Assembly (NCBI GenBank): GCA_905233945.1
Contig: CAJOFY010000024.1
Coordinates: 1-34,561 of the forward strand
Direction of reading: 5' to 3'
Source of the DNA: an uncultured bacterium
GTDB lineage: Bacteria > UBP6 > UBA1177
DNA length: 34,561 nt
How positions within the stretch are numbered: the stretch's first letter is position 1; each line of letters opens with the position of its first letter. The position numbers and the translations under genes were made by a program. Under the pieces are notes generated by a model, which was not told the origin of the DNA, made no database searches, and worked only from the letters and a program-made list of their open reading frames with translations. Below are positions 15,826-24,767 of the stretch, piece by piece.

Positions 15826-16764
15826 TTGTCTCACTGCGCAAAATCTGAAAAAATTGTCTCAATAGCTGAAAAAATTTTTCTTGCGCTCTTTGTTCTTTCA
15901 ATTTTTTCGACTTTTATTTTCTGGTGGAGCGGACTCAGCGAAAAAAACGCACTCGATTCCGAAACTGATCATAAGTTTGCGGAAATATTGAATAAAAACT
16001 TTAAACAAGGGGATATTGTCTTTACAGAAAACGACTGGGATCTCGACTTTCTGAAATATCTCGATAACGGAATCCTGCCGGTATTTTTAGACCTCAAAAA
16101 CGCGACGGAACAGTCGGTCGCAAGAATGAAAAACAGCGATGAACGGGTGTTTTTACTCATGAAATCGGAAAAATCACGTGAATTTTACGTGAAAAAATTA
16201 AATTTGAAGGTTCTGGAAACGTTAAAAGCTGGCGAAGGCGAGGTTGTTATCGCAGAAACCCTTTTCAAAACAGTCAGAAAGACTCTCGTTTTTTCCCGGG
16301 ACATCGGCAAAGCAAAGCGCGTTGCCTTTTCAAAAGGCGAAAAAACCGGGGAATGCCGCAAAGTTTCCGAAAAAAAGTGGCAGTGTTCCGATGAAAACTG
16401 GAATTATGTCGGTCTGACGACTGCTTCGTTCAACGGAGAATCGAGACAGGCAGTCTGGGCTCATCCGATTGCCGGAAAGACTCTGGAAATTATATTCGAC
16501 CTTCCGGAAAACAGCAGAACTCTGCGCTTTAATTCGGTTTTTGCGGAATCGGCTTATCACTCGAAAAACACATCTCCTGTCAATGTCGAGATTCTGGCTG
16601 ACGGAAAAACTTTGCTGAAATATGCAAACCCTTTCACTTCCAAAGTCAAGGAAAATGTTGCAAAAATACCTGAAAACACTAAAGAAATAACGATAAAACT
16701 GACAACTCGTGACGACAGACAGCGTCACTTTGTCTTTAACGGATTTATCAGCGATGAACTTTAA
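15826..16764 (+). CDS. Single-pass membrane protein with a beta-rich extracytoplasmic domain, unknown function
   Basis: A 312-residue protein I do not recognise. It starts at TTG one base after the iorAB stop, supported by AGGAG (15815-15819). One transmembrane helix lies at about residues 17-35 (IFLALFVLSIFSTFIFWW), and the rest should be outside the cytoplasm. Residues 50-155 look like a Rossmann-like fold (GDIVFTENDWDLDFLKYL, ERVFLLMKS). The C-terminal ~140 residues are strand-rich and end ITIKLTTRDDRQRHFVFNGF, resembling jelly-roll sugar-binding domains. It overlaps the glycosyltransferase gene by 11 bases. A partner or accessory role for that GT-C enzyme is the best inference. Confidence 0.78.
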   Translation: MSHCAKSEKIVSIAEKIFLALFVLSIFSTFIFWWSGLSEKNALDSETDHKFAEILNKNFKQGDIVFTENDWDLDFLKYLDNGILPVFLDLKNATEQSVARMKNSDERVFLLMKSEKSREFYVKKLNLKVLETLKAGEGEVVIAETLFKTVRKTLVFSRDIGKAKRVAFSKGEKTGECRKVSEKKWQCSDENWNYVGLTTASFNGESRQAVWAHPIAGKTLEIIFDLPENSRTLRFNSVFAESAYHSKNTSPVNVEILADGKTLLKYANPFTSKVKENVAKIPENTKEITIKLTTRDDRQRHFVFNGFISDEL

Positions 16765-18415
16765 AAACAGCTTTAAAAAAATAGATTTTCTCCTTGCAGG
16801 AACAACCGCGGTTTTCGTTTTTCTGATGATTTTTCTTACATCCGACGCAACCGGTTTTGTCCGCGACGAAGGCTTCTACATGAGAGCTGCCGACCACATG
16901 GCGGACTGGTACGAATCGATCGGAACAAACATCGCAAACGGAGATTTCGCTAAAATTTTTTCCAAAAATGAAATCGACAAGTATTTCAACTACAACTCGG
17001 AGCATCCGCCTTTCATGAAAGAGCTTTTCGGCCTTTCGCAGTTCATTTTCACGCGGAAACTCGGGATCCTCTCAGCACCTATGTCGGCACGCCTTGTTTC
17101 GGCTGTTTTCGCCGCGCTCACCGCACTTATGATCTACTTTTTCGGACTTTTTTTCTTCAGCAGAATCACCGCTGTCACCGCTCCGCTCCTCTTTTTCACG
17201 ATGCCGCACATCTTCTTTCACTCGCATCTCGCCTGCTTCGATGTGCCGATACTTTTTTTCTGGAGCGCAACTTTCATTCTCTATGTTTTGTGCATTAAAA
17301 CGAAAAAAACTTCAGTTCATATTCTCACAGCCGTTTTCTTCGCTTTCGCGATGGCAACAAAGCACAATGTTCTCTTTGTTCCGATAGTTCTGTTTGTTTC
17401 GTGGCTTTTTTTCTACGCTTTTTCTTACCGCAGAGAGGCCGGCAAAGGCGGTTTCACCGGATTTTTCAAAGCGATTCCGAAAGTTTTCTGGTTTATGGCA
17501 ATAATTTCGCTGCCGCTTTATTTCCTCATCTGGCCGAGAATGTGGTTCAACACCATTGACAGGCTGATAACCTATGCCGAATTTCACGGAAAACACGTCA
17601 ATTATCTGAATTATTATTTCGGGAAACCGCTTAAAAATGGCCCCTTTCCTTTCAGTTTCCCTTGGGCGATGACGTTTTTTACCACTCCGGCACCGCAGCT
17701 TGTCTGCTTTTTTGCCGGAATATTCTATTTCTGCCGTGATTTTTTCAAAAGTTCTGATTCGACCGGAAAAGAGGCCGCTTTCGCGATGATTACCGGGTCG
17801 CTTTTCCCGATTTTTCTCATAGCATGGCCGAGCGTTCCAATTTTCGGCGGTATAAAACACTGGTTCACCGGCTATCCGCTTATGCTGACGGCGGGAGTTT
17901 TCGTGATTGAAGAATCGGCAAGAAAAATAATAAAAACAACGACTTGCAAACAAAACATCATCGTTTCGGCCTTTTTCGTCCTCGCTCTGATTTCTCTGAT
18001 TCAGCCGAATATAAAATTTGCAAAAAGAGGCGCTGCGTTCTATAACGAGCTGATAGGCGGTGCACAGGGGGCGGCAGAAGCGAGAATGCAAAGAAACTTC
18101 TGGGGTTACGACATAATCGACTTGACGGCAACACTGAACAAAGAGGCGCCGCAGAATGCAAAACTCTACATTATGAGCGGTTACGAAGGGCTGAACCCCA
18201 ATTCTTTCAAGTTCATGCAGAGAGCAGGCTTTGTCAGAGATGACATAAAAGCGACAAACACCCTGCACGAAGCCGATTTCGCGCTGTTTTTCTATGAGAA
18301 GCAGAACGAGCATATTTTGAACAGCATAGCTTACGAGTTCGGAACAATCAGGCCGCTGGCGGTCTCATCGACCGATTCCGTGTTTTATTCCGCACTTTTC
18401 AGGAGGGAGAAATGA
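16754..18415 (+). CDS. GT-C glycosyltransferase, GT39/PMT-like, polytopic membrane protein
   Basis: A 553-residue protein with about ten hydrophobic segments. The first extracytoplasmic loop carries the acidic GT-C motif VRDEGFYMRA, followed by NYNSEHPPFMKELFGL, the pattern of dolichyl-phosphate-mannose:protein mannosyltransferase (PMT/GT39) and ArnT-like enzymes. Such enzymes move a sugar from a polyprenyl-phosphate donor to a protein or lipid outside the inner membrane. The frame opens earlier (16709), but ATG 16754 inside the end of the upstream gene is favoured, and translation is probably coupled since no good Shine-Dalgarno is seen. The stop overlaps the next start (ATGA). Acceptor and sugar are unknown. 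Confidence 0.85.
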   Translation: MNFKNSFKKIDFLLAGTTAVFVFLMIFLTSDATGFVRDEGFYMRAADHMADWYESIGTNIANGDFAKIFSKNEIDKYFNYNSEHPPFMKELFGLSQFIFTRKLGILSAPMSARLVSAVFAALTALMIYFFGLFFFSRITAVTAPLLFFTMPHIFFHSHLACFDVPILFFWSATFILYVLCIKTKKTSVHILTAVFFAFAMATKHNVLFVPIVLFVSWLFFYAFSYRREAGKGGFTGFFKAIPKVFWFMAIISLPLYFLIWPRMWFNTIDRLITYAEFHGKHVNYLNYYFGKPLKNGPFPFSFPWAMTFFTTPAPQLVCFFAGIFYFCRDFFKSSDSTGKEAAFAMITGSLFPIFLIAWPSVPIFGGIKHWFTGYPLMLTAGVFVIEESARKIIKTTTCKQNIIVSAFFVLALISLIQPNIKFAKRGAAFYNELIGGAQGAAEARMQRNFWGYDIIDLTATLNKEAPQNAKLYIMSGYEGLNPNSFKFMQRAGFVRDDIKATNTLHEADFALFFYEKQNEHILNSIAYEFGTIRPLAVSSTDSVFYSALFRREK

Positions 18416-19524
18416 CATATCTTTTTACAAATCCTCAGGTAAAAAAATGGCGGGTCCTTTTCTGGCTTTCATTCTGTTTCAACATCATTCTCTTGGGAGT
18501 TGTCATTTACACAGTGAACGACAGCAAGAAAGAGGAGACTGATGTCAACCTGACTGCCGAACAGGGTGACAAGCCGGCAGAAAACGGCACCCAGACGGGA
18601 GAAGAGACGGCAGAAGGTCAGGAAGGCGCGCAGCAGACCGAAACGGCGGAACCTGAAAAAGAGATTCAGATAAATACTGATCCGGGAGAACTCATATCAT
18701 CGTCAGCTGTGATTGAAGACAACTTCTACAATGCTTTCAACTCCAACTCTGAACTTAGCAGAATCGCAAAAGCTCTCGGAATGCCGAATCTCGCCGATGT
18801 CCTAAGCGCCCATGTCGGACGCCTTCTCATCTGGGATATCGTCCTTCGCAACGATGTCAGGAAAGGAGACAAAATAGACTTCGTCTTCAGAATTGTTCCC
18901 GATGAAGAAAAAAGGACAAGAAACGACCTTCCCGATATTCTTGAAATCATTGCCGTCAAATATTATTCCCACAAATTCAATAAAGAAATAAGTATATACA
19001 AATACGAAGCTAAAAATTCTATTGCAAAATATTATTATTCAGACGGAATAATGCTTGAAAAAATCATATCGCCGTTTCCTCCTATTAAAAATTACATTCA
19101 AATTACCAGTACCATCGGCGACAGAGCTCCGAAACACGAGGGAATCGACTTTAAAACAAATGTCGGAACGCCGGTTTATGCCACTGTTGACGGCACGGTT
19201 TCCAGAACAAACTGGAAAACACGCTACAACGGCTACTGCATAGAAATCGAGGCAAAAGGAACACCTTACGTTTTCAAATACCTCCATCTGAGCGAAGTCA
19301 ATGTCGAGCCGGGACAGAAAGTCAAGATCGGCCAGCAGATCGCAGCTTCGGGAAACACCGGAAAATCGACCGCGCCGCATCTGCACTACCAAATCAACGT
19401 CGGCAACAAAGGCAAGGTTGTGGATCCGATGAAGTACCACAAGACGATAATCGAAAAACTCCCGGAATCGGAACGGGAGAACTTCAAAAACAGAATCGCC
19501 GAACTCGACGAATTGATGAAATAA
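18412..19524 (+). CDS. Membrane-anchored M23 (LytM-type) peptidase
   Basis: A 370-residue protein with one N-terminal transmembrane helix (about 16-34). An acidic E/T/Q-rich linker covers 38-90. A helical domain (103-165; LSRIAKALG, RNDVRKGDKIDFVFR) resembles the OapA/MepM N-terminal regulatory domain. The catalytic M23 domain lies at about 230-345. Zinc ligands are intact: H242-x3-D246 (KHEGIDF) and H323-x-H325 (APHLHYQ). It should cleave peptidoglycan cross-links in the periplasm. The start overlaps the stop of the glycosyltransferase by four bases, with GGAGG just before (AGGAGGGAGAA). It closes the tightly packed gene run that begins at iorAB. Confidence 0.9.
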   Translation: MTYLFTNPQVKKWRVLFWLSFCFNIILLGVVIYTVNDSKKEETDVNLTAEQGDKPAENGTQTGEETAEGQEGAQQTETAEPEKEIQINTDPGELISSSAVIEDNFYNAFNSNSELSRIAKALGMPNLADVLSAHVGRLLIWDIVLRNDVRKGDKIDFVFRIVPDEEKRTRNDLPDILEIIAVKYYSHKFNKEISIYKYEAKNSIAKYYYSDGIMLEKIISPFPPIKNYIQITSTIGDRAPKHEGIDFKTNVGTPVYATVDGTVSRTNWKTRYNGYCIEIEAKGTPYVFKYLHLSEVNVEPGQKVKIGQQIAASGNTGKSTAPHLHYQINVGNKGKVVDPMKYHKTIIEKLPESERENFKNRIAELDELMK

Positions 19525-19549
19525 TTTGCCGCTATCGACCCCGAAAAAT

Positions 19550-19578
19550 TTGACTGAAAAATTTTTATATTGTATCCT
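19550..19578 (+). promoter_or_regulatory. Putative promoter of the giant coiled-coil gene
   Basis: TTGACT (19550-19555) and TATCCT (19573-19578) are 17 bases apart, about 50 bases ahead of the GTG at 19627. If real, it rules out the TTG at 19570 as the start, because transcription would begin downstream of it. The -10 is weak, so confidence is moderate. Confidence 0.45.
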
Positions 19579-19626
19579 TCAACGATTTTTTTTGGAGATT
19601 TACAGTTGAACCATAGGGAGAGTCAA

Positions 19627-22600
19627 GTGAAAAAGATTGTTAATGCTTTAAGTTTCCTGATTATTATTCTCATCTCTTGCCAGTTGTTCGCCGAAGATTC
19701 GGTCGCTGTCGCGCAGACAATAGCGAAAACCGCTCCGGAAAAGAAACTTGCAAAAGAAATCGACGACAATTTGTCCCTGCTGCTCTCAAGTATCAAAACC
19801 GCCAAGGTCACGGCGGCAAAATCGGCGAAAACCGACAGATGCAACGGCGACCAGAAGTGCGTAGCGCAGGTCATTACAAAAAACGAGTCCTCTGATTTCG
19901 CCGTTGTTCCGAAAATCAAAAAGGGATCGTCGGATGTAAAAGTCACTCTCGCAATGTTTGACGCCAACGGAAAAAAGAAAGGCTCTAAAACGGTTACTTC
20001 CGGCGCAGACGCCGACAGCGAAGACATCGCTTCCGATATGCTCAATGCGTTGAAATCACTGATTGCATCGGCATCTCCGGATGAGGACGAGGCTCCGAAA
20101 AAGTCTGCTGTCGCGGCAAACAGAACCGCTTCATACTCAGAAGTCAAGGAAGAAATCAAAAAAGGCTTCGCGGCTTACGACAAAGGCGATCTTGACGGCG
20201 CAGCGGAAACTTTCGACAGAGCGGCGAACGAGCTTAACTGCAAATGCCAGCAGAATGAAATCGCACGCTCGCTTCTCGATGCAGTCAAAAAAATCCAGAA
20301 AGGCCTTTCAAAAGCAACCGATTCTCTTGACGACGGCGACTACAAAGGCGCTCTGAGAACTCTTGAAACGCTCAGAAAATCGGATACCGATGTGCGCGAA
20401 CAGGGCTACAAGGCTATGGTTTTCAAGAAAGACAAGAACAACCGCAAAAGATACGCAGAGCCCAATCCGCAGGATGCTCAGGCTGTAGAGCAGATCCACA
20501 AAAGCTTCAAATCTAAAATCGAAGAAGCAAGAAAATGGCGCGCTAAACAGATTTCCGACATCGACGACTGGGTAAACAACAACATCAAAGCGCGTGAAAA
20601 AGCGATAAACGACCTCAAAGCAAAGGAAAAAGAGCTCGTAAAACAGCAGAAAGACGCTGAAACCGCTCTCAAAAACAAAATCCGCGATATGAAATACCAG
20701 TGGGAAAAGGACGATTCCGACATCGAGCAGGAAATCGTAAACCTCGAAAGCCAGATCACGCAGATTGAACAGCGTGAAAAGGGCGTCATCAAAGTTTCCA
20801 ACAAAAAACGCGACGAAGCCAAGGACAACGATTTCAAAAACAACGACAAGGCTTACAGCGAATGGAAAAAGAAACACCAGCAGGAAAAGGACGCTTACTA
20901 CGAAAAGCAGAAAAAGCTCGAAACAACCGAAGGCGAGAAAGTCACGAAAAGAGTCGCCGAGCTTGAAAAACGCAAACAGGCTCTTGAAGCCAAAAACAGA
21001 GACACTGATGCCAAAATCCAGAAAATGGCCGATGATTTCGAGGCTGAGGAACGCAGAATCATGGCGGCAAACGAAGCTGTCAGAATGAAAAACGAGGACG
21101 AGGACAGAAAATACAATGTCCAGGTCGAAAAGGAATATCAGAAAAAGTTCGACAGTCTGAACCAGAATCTTGCAAAATACGATGACCAGGAATCTGCAAA
21201 AGAGAGAGAACTCCAGAAATACCAGCAGGAAATCGAAGAATATATGATGAAGAGCGCTACGACCCTCGGACAAATCCAGGAAAGCGTGGAAAAAGACCGT
21301 GCTAAAGCCGAGGCCGACTATGCAAAAGAGAAAGAAGCGGCTCAGACAAAACTTGAAAAAGATTACGAAGACAAGCTCAACCAGCTTGCGGCACAGAAAA
21401 CCAAGCTCGAAGAAGCCATCGCGAAACATACCGATGACACCGAGACGATGAAGGCAAAGAAAGAAGAGGCAATGATCGCCGAGAACGAAAAGACGATAGT
21501 TGCTGCAGAGCAGAAAATCACCGCAAACGAAGAGGCAGTTGCGAAAACCGAACAGGAATATGAAGAAAAAATCGCGAAACTTCAGGATGTGATCGCAAAA
21601 ACGGTCGATGATGAAGAGAATGAAAAGGCGAACAAGGAAAATGCCCTCCGTTCCGAAAACGAAAAACTTCTTTCGGAAGCCGGCAATATAGACGATCAGA
21701 TCGAGGCCGAAAACGGCAAATTCGCCGACTTCAAAGGCAGACTTGACGACGATTACGCGACAAAATCGGCAAACATCGACGACAAGATCATGGAACAGAA
21801 GAACAAGATGGCCGAAGCAGTCGAAAACTTCAAGGGTAACTGGGGCGACTATGTTGCAAAGGAAATCGACAAACTTGCCGCGAAAGACAACGCTTTGAGA
21901 GGCCAGATCGACGAAGAAAAAGGCAAAATGGCCGAGATCGACGGCAAACTTGAGCAGCAGAAAGCCGAAGAACTCAACAAACTTGATGTCAGACTTGCGG
22001 CTGCCGAAGACGCTTTCGCACAGAAACTGAGCAAAGTCGATGAAGATGTTGCAAAAGACATCGATAAAGTAAAGGCTGACACGGCTGCCCAGCTTGACAA
22101 AGCAGCTGCCGAAGACGCAAAAATCGCTGATGCGCACTCCAAAAAGATGGCTGACCTTTCGGCGGAAGAAGGCAAAATCGCTGCTTCTTACGATGCAAAA
22201 ATCGCAAAATACGATGATCAGATCGCTTCGATCGACAAGAAATACGAGCAGAAAGCAGCTCCCTACAGCCTTGATCCGATCAACGACGAAATGAATCAGT
22301 CGATTGCGGAACTCGAAAACAAAAAGATCGAAACCACAAACAAACTTCAGGAACTCCTTGACGCGATATCTTCCGCAAGAGACAACGAAATGCAGAGCTA
22401 TGCCGACAAGAAAGATGGGGCAAAGGACAACAAGGCCGAACTTGCAAAAATCGACAGAGACCACGCTTCGGCACTCAGAAAAATCGACAATGACAAAGCT
22501 TCGGCTGAAAGAAAGATCAAATTCGAGGAAGAGAGTGCAGCAAGAAAGATAAACCTTGAAAAATCGAAATATGAAAGAAAGATCGCAAACAACAAAAACG

Positions 22601-24762
22601 AGCTTGCAAAAATCGAAAAAGAGAAGAATCTCGAACTCATTTCGATAAAGAAGGATATCGCCGCAATCGAGCAGGAAAAGTCGAACGCACTCAAGGCACA
22701 CCAGAAAAAAGTTGCTGCTGCTGAATCGGCTCACAAGAACCAGATGGCGCAGAGAGCCGGCGTTTCCAAGAAAATCAAAGCTGACGGCGCTGCGAAGGAG
22801 AAAAATATCGCTGCAAGCACAAAGGCGAGAAAGAATGCCGTAAACGCTGAAAAAGCTCAGGAAATCAAGAAAATCCAGACTGAAAAAGCGAACCTGAACG
22901 CAAAATACAAAGCTCAGGGCGACAAAGAGAAGGCAGCTGTCAGAAACAACATCGCGGCAAAACAGAAAGAGCTTCAGGCAAATGCGGCTGCGATGAAAAA
23001 CTGGGAAAAGAAGTCCAACACTCCTGACCCCGCAAAACTCAAAGAAGTCAAAGCTCCTTACGAAAAGGAAATCGCGAAACTTCAGCAGGAAAAGAAAGCT
23101 CTCAACAAGGAAAAAGCTGACAAACTTGCGGTTGTAACCGCCGGGCACAAAAAGACCATCGACGACCTCAACGCGAAAAAGGCTAAGGCTGTCGAAGGAT
23201 CAAAGGGAATCGACGAGAAAGTCAAAGCTGAACAGGCTGCTATCGCAAAGAAATACAACGACATCAGGGCAAAGGTCAAAGGCGAGATCGCGAAACTTCA
23301 GCAGGAAAAGAAGCAGAAAATCGCTGCTCTCAAAGCCGATACCAATGCAAACATGAAGAAAAAAGCTATAGCTGAAAGCGGTTTCAAGAAAGCTCTGGCA
23401 ACGGAAATCGCAAAACTTTCGGCTTCAAGGAACAAAGAACTCGGCGCAATGAAAGCTGAACTTGCAAAAGTTTCCAAACAGCTTGCACAGCACGAAAAAT
23501 CGCATGACGCCTACATTCAGAAGGAAACAGCGAAAATCGACAAGAAATACGAAAAAATCTTTGTTGATCTCGATGCAAAACTTATGAACGAAAGCATGAG
23601 ACTCCAGAAAGAAAACTCGGAATTCGAAAAGAAGAAAAAAGCCGAGGAAGCCGCTGCAAGAAAACAGCATCAGGCATTCATGGCAGACAAAAACAAAACA
23701 AAAGCTGGCATAGACCAGCAGATTGCACAGGCTCAGAAAGAAAGAGACGCCAAAATCGAGGCAAGAAAGAAAGAGCGTGACAAACAGCAGGAAACATGGA
23801 ACAAAGAAAGAGCGGCCCGCGCTGCGGCATTTGAAAGAAAAACAGCTGCCGACAGAGCAAGCATGGCAAACAACGACAAGCAGATCGACGCTATCTCCAG
23901 AGAAATCGACAACGCAAACAATGCATGGGCGGTAAAACTTGAAGGTATGCAGGCAAAACATCATGCCGAGAGCAAAAAGCAGGAAGCCGCCTGGCAGAAA
24001 CAGGAATCTGCAAAGGAAGATCAGTACGAAAAGAGCAAAACTGCCATCACCGACAAATACGACAATATGGAAATCAAAGAGAAAGAGGATCGCGAAAAAC
24101 GCAAACAACAGATGATGGCAAAGAGAGACAAACTGCTTGCCGAAAAGGAAAAGAGAAAAGAGAAGAGACAGGCTATCCTCGACAAAGAAAAACAGAACTG
24201 GGAAAAGACTTCGCAGAACTACAAAACCCAGATCGACAAAACACGCGACGAAATCGATGCTCTGAATGCAAAGAAACCGGAAGCTTCGGAAAAAGACAAA
24301 GCTGAGGCAAAGGCTAAGAAAGAGCAGGTTTCCAAGAAATATCAGGAAAGCATCGACAAGATCAACAAGGCTGAGCTCCAGCAGGTAAAACAGAAATTCA
24401 AACAGGAATACAAAGAAGAGGGTGTCCGCGAAGTCCAGCCGACAAAAGTTACAAAACAGATTGAATCGGCAATGGCTGATTCCTATTCGAAATCAGGTCT
24501 TGCAAAACTCGACAAAAACGACTTTGCAGGTGCAAGAAAAGATTTCAACGAAGCGCTTTACCTTGACGGTGACAGCAAATCGGCAAAAGAAGGCCTGAAA
24601 GCTATCTCGACAAAAGCACAGGCACTTTACTGGGAAGCATTCGGAATGAAGGAAACCAACAAGTCAAAAGCAACAAGAACGCTTGAAATGCTTATGAAAA
24701 ACCTTCTTCCGACCGATGAAGTCTACCTCAAGTCAATGATGCTTCTTGAAGAACTTAAATAA
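19627..24762 (+). CDS. Giant exported coiled-coil protein with TolB-like N-terminal domain and TPR ends
   Basis: About 1,711 residues from the GTG at 19627 (GGGAG six bases upstream); TTG 19606 is a less likely alternative. The N-terminus KKIVNALSFLIIILISCQLFA is a signal peptide; LISC could also be read as a lipobox at C18. Residues 24-150 resemble the TolB-like domain of myxobacterial-type proteins (C72...C78, then FAVVPKIKKG and VTLAMFDANGKKKG). TPR-like helices lie at 170-270 (AAYDKGDLDGAAETFDRA). From about 290 to 1595 the sequence is almost unbroken K/E/A/Q-rich coiled coil with few Pro breaks. A second TPR pair closes it (LAKLDKNDFAGARKDFNEAL). A long periplasmic or surface rod is inferred. 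Its partner and family are unknown to me. Confidence 0.88.
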   Translation: MKKIVNALSFLIIILISCQLFAEDSVAVAQTIAKTAPEKKLAKEIDDNLSLLLSSIKTAKVTAAKSAKTDRCNGDQKCVAQVITKNESSDFAVVPKIKKGSSDVKVTLAMFDANGKKKGSKTVTSGADADSEDIASDMLNALKSLIASASPDEDEAPKKSAVAANRTASYSEVKEEIKKGFAAYDKGDLDGAAETFDRAANELNCKCQQNEIARSLLDAVKKIQKGLSKATDSLDDGDYKGALRTLETLRKSDTDVREQGYKAMVFKKDKNNRKRYAEPNPQDAQAVEQIHKSFKSKIEEARKWRAKQISDIDDWVNNNIKAREKAINDLKAKEKELVKQQKDAETALKNKIRDMKYQWEKDDSDIEQEIVNLESQITQIEQREKGVIKVSNKKRDEAKDNDFKNNDKAYSEWKKKHQQEKDAYYEKQKKLETTEGEKVTKRVAELEKRKQALEAKNRDTDAKIQKMADDFEAEERRIMAANEAVRMKNEDEDRKYNVQVEKEYQKKFDSLNQNLAKYDDQESAKERELQKYQQEIEEYMMKSATTLGQIQESVEKDRAKAEADYAKEKEAAQTKLEKDYEDKLNQLAAQKTKLEEAIAKHTDDTETMKAKKEEAMIAENEKTIVAAEQKITANEEAVAKTEQEYEEKIAKLQDVIAKTVDDEENEKANKENALRSENEKLLSEAGNIDDQIEAENGKFADFKGRLDDDYATKSANIDDKIMEQKNKMAEAVENFKGNWGDYVAKEIDKLAAKDNALRGQIDEEKGKMAEIDGKLEQQKAEELNKLDVRLAAAEDAFAQKLSKVDEDVAKDIDKVKADTAAQLDKAAAEDAKIADAHSKKMADLSAEEGKIAASYDAKIAKYDDQIASIDKKYEQKAAPYSLDPINDEMNQSIAELENKKIETTNKLQELLDAISSARDNEMQSYADKKDGAKDNKAELAKIDRDHASALRKIDNDKASAERKIKFEEESAARKINLEKSKYERKIANNKNELAKIEKEKNLELISIKKDIAAIEQEKSNALKAHQKKVAAAESAHKNQMAQRAGVSKKIKADGAAKEKNIAASTKARKNAVNAEKAQEIKKIQTEKANLNAKYKAQGDKEKAAVRNNIAAKQKELQANAAAMKNWEKKSNTPDPAKLKEVKAPYEKEIAKLQQEKKALNKEKADKLAVVTAGHKKTIDDLNAKKAKAVEGSKGIDEKVKAEQAAIAKKYNDIRAKVKGEIAKLQQEKKQKIAALKADTNANMKKKAIAESGFKKALATEIAKLSASRNKELGAMKAELAKVSKQLAQHEKSHDAYIQKETAKIDKKYEKIFVDLDAKLMNESMRLQKENSEFEKKKKAEEAAARKQHQAFMADKNKTKAGIDQQIAQAQKERDAKIEARKKERDKQQETWNKERAARAAAFERKTAADRASMANNDKQIDAISREIDNANNAWAVKLEGMQAKHHAESKKQEAAWQKQESAKEDQYEKSKTAITDKYDNMEIKEKEDREKRKQQMMAKRDKLLAEKEKRKEKRQAILDKEKQNWEKTSQNYKTQIDKTRDEIDALNAKKPEASEKDKAEAKAKKEQVSKKYQESIDKINKAELQQVKQKFKQEYKEEGVREVQPTKVTKQIESAMADSYSKSGLAKLDKNDFAGARKDFNEALYLDGDSKSAKEGLKAISTKAQALYWEAFGMKETNKSKATRTLEMLMKNLLPTDEVYLKSMMLLEELK

Positions 24763-24767
24763 TTGAT

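Noticed and set aside
20308-23148. 946-codon open frame on the minus strand inside the giant coiled-coil gene
   Set aside because: It is the mirror of K/E/A-rich codons; the product is F/V/L-rich with no domain, start signal or export logic, while the plus frame has a signal peptide and heptads.
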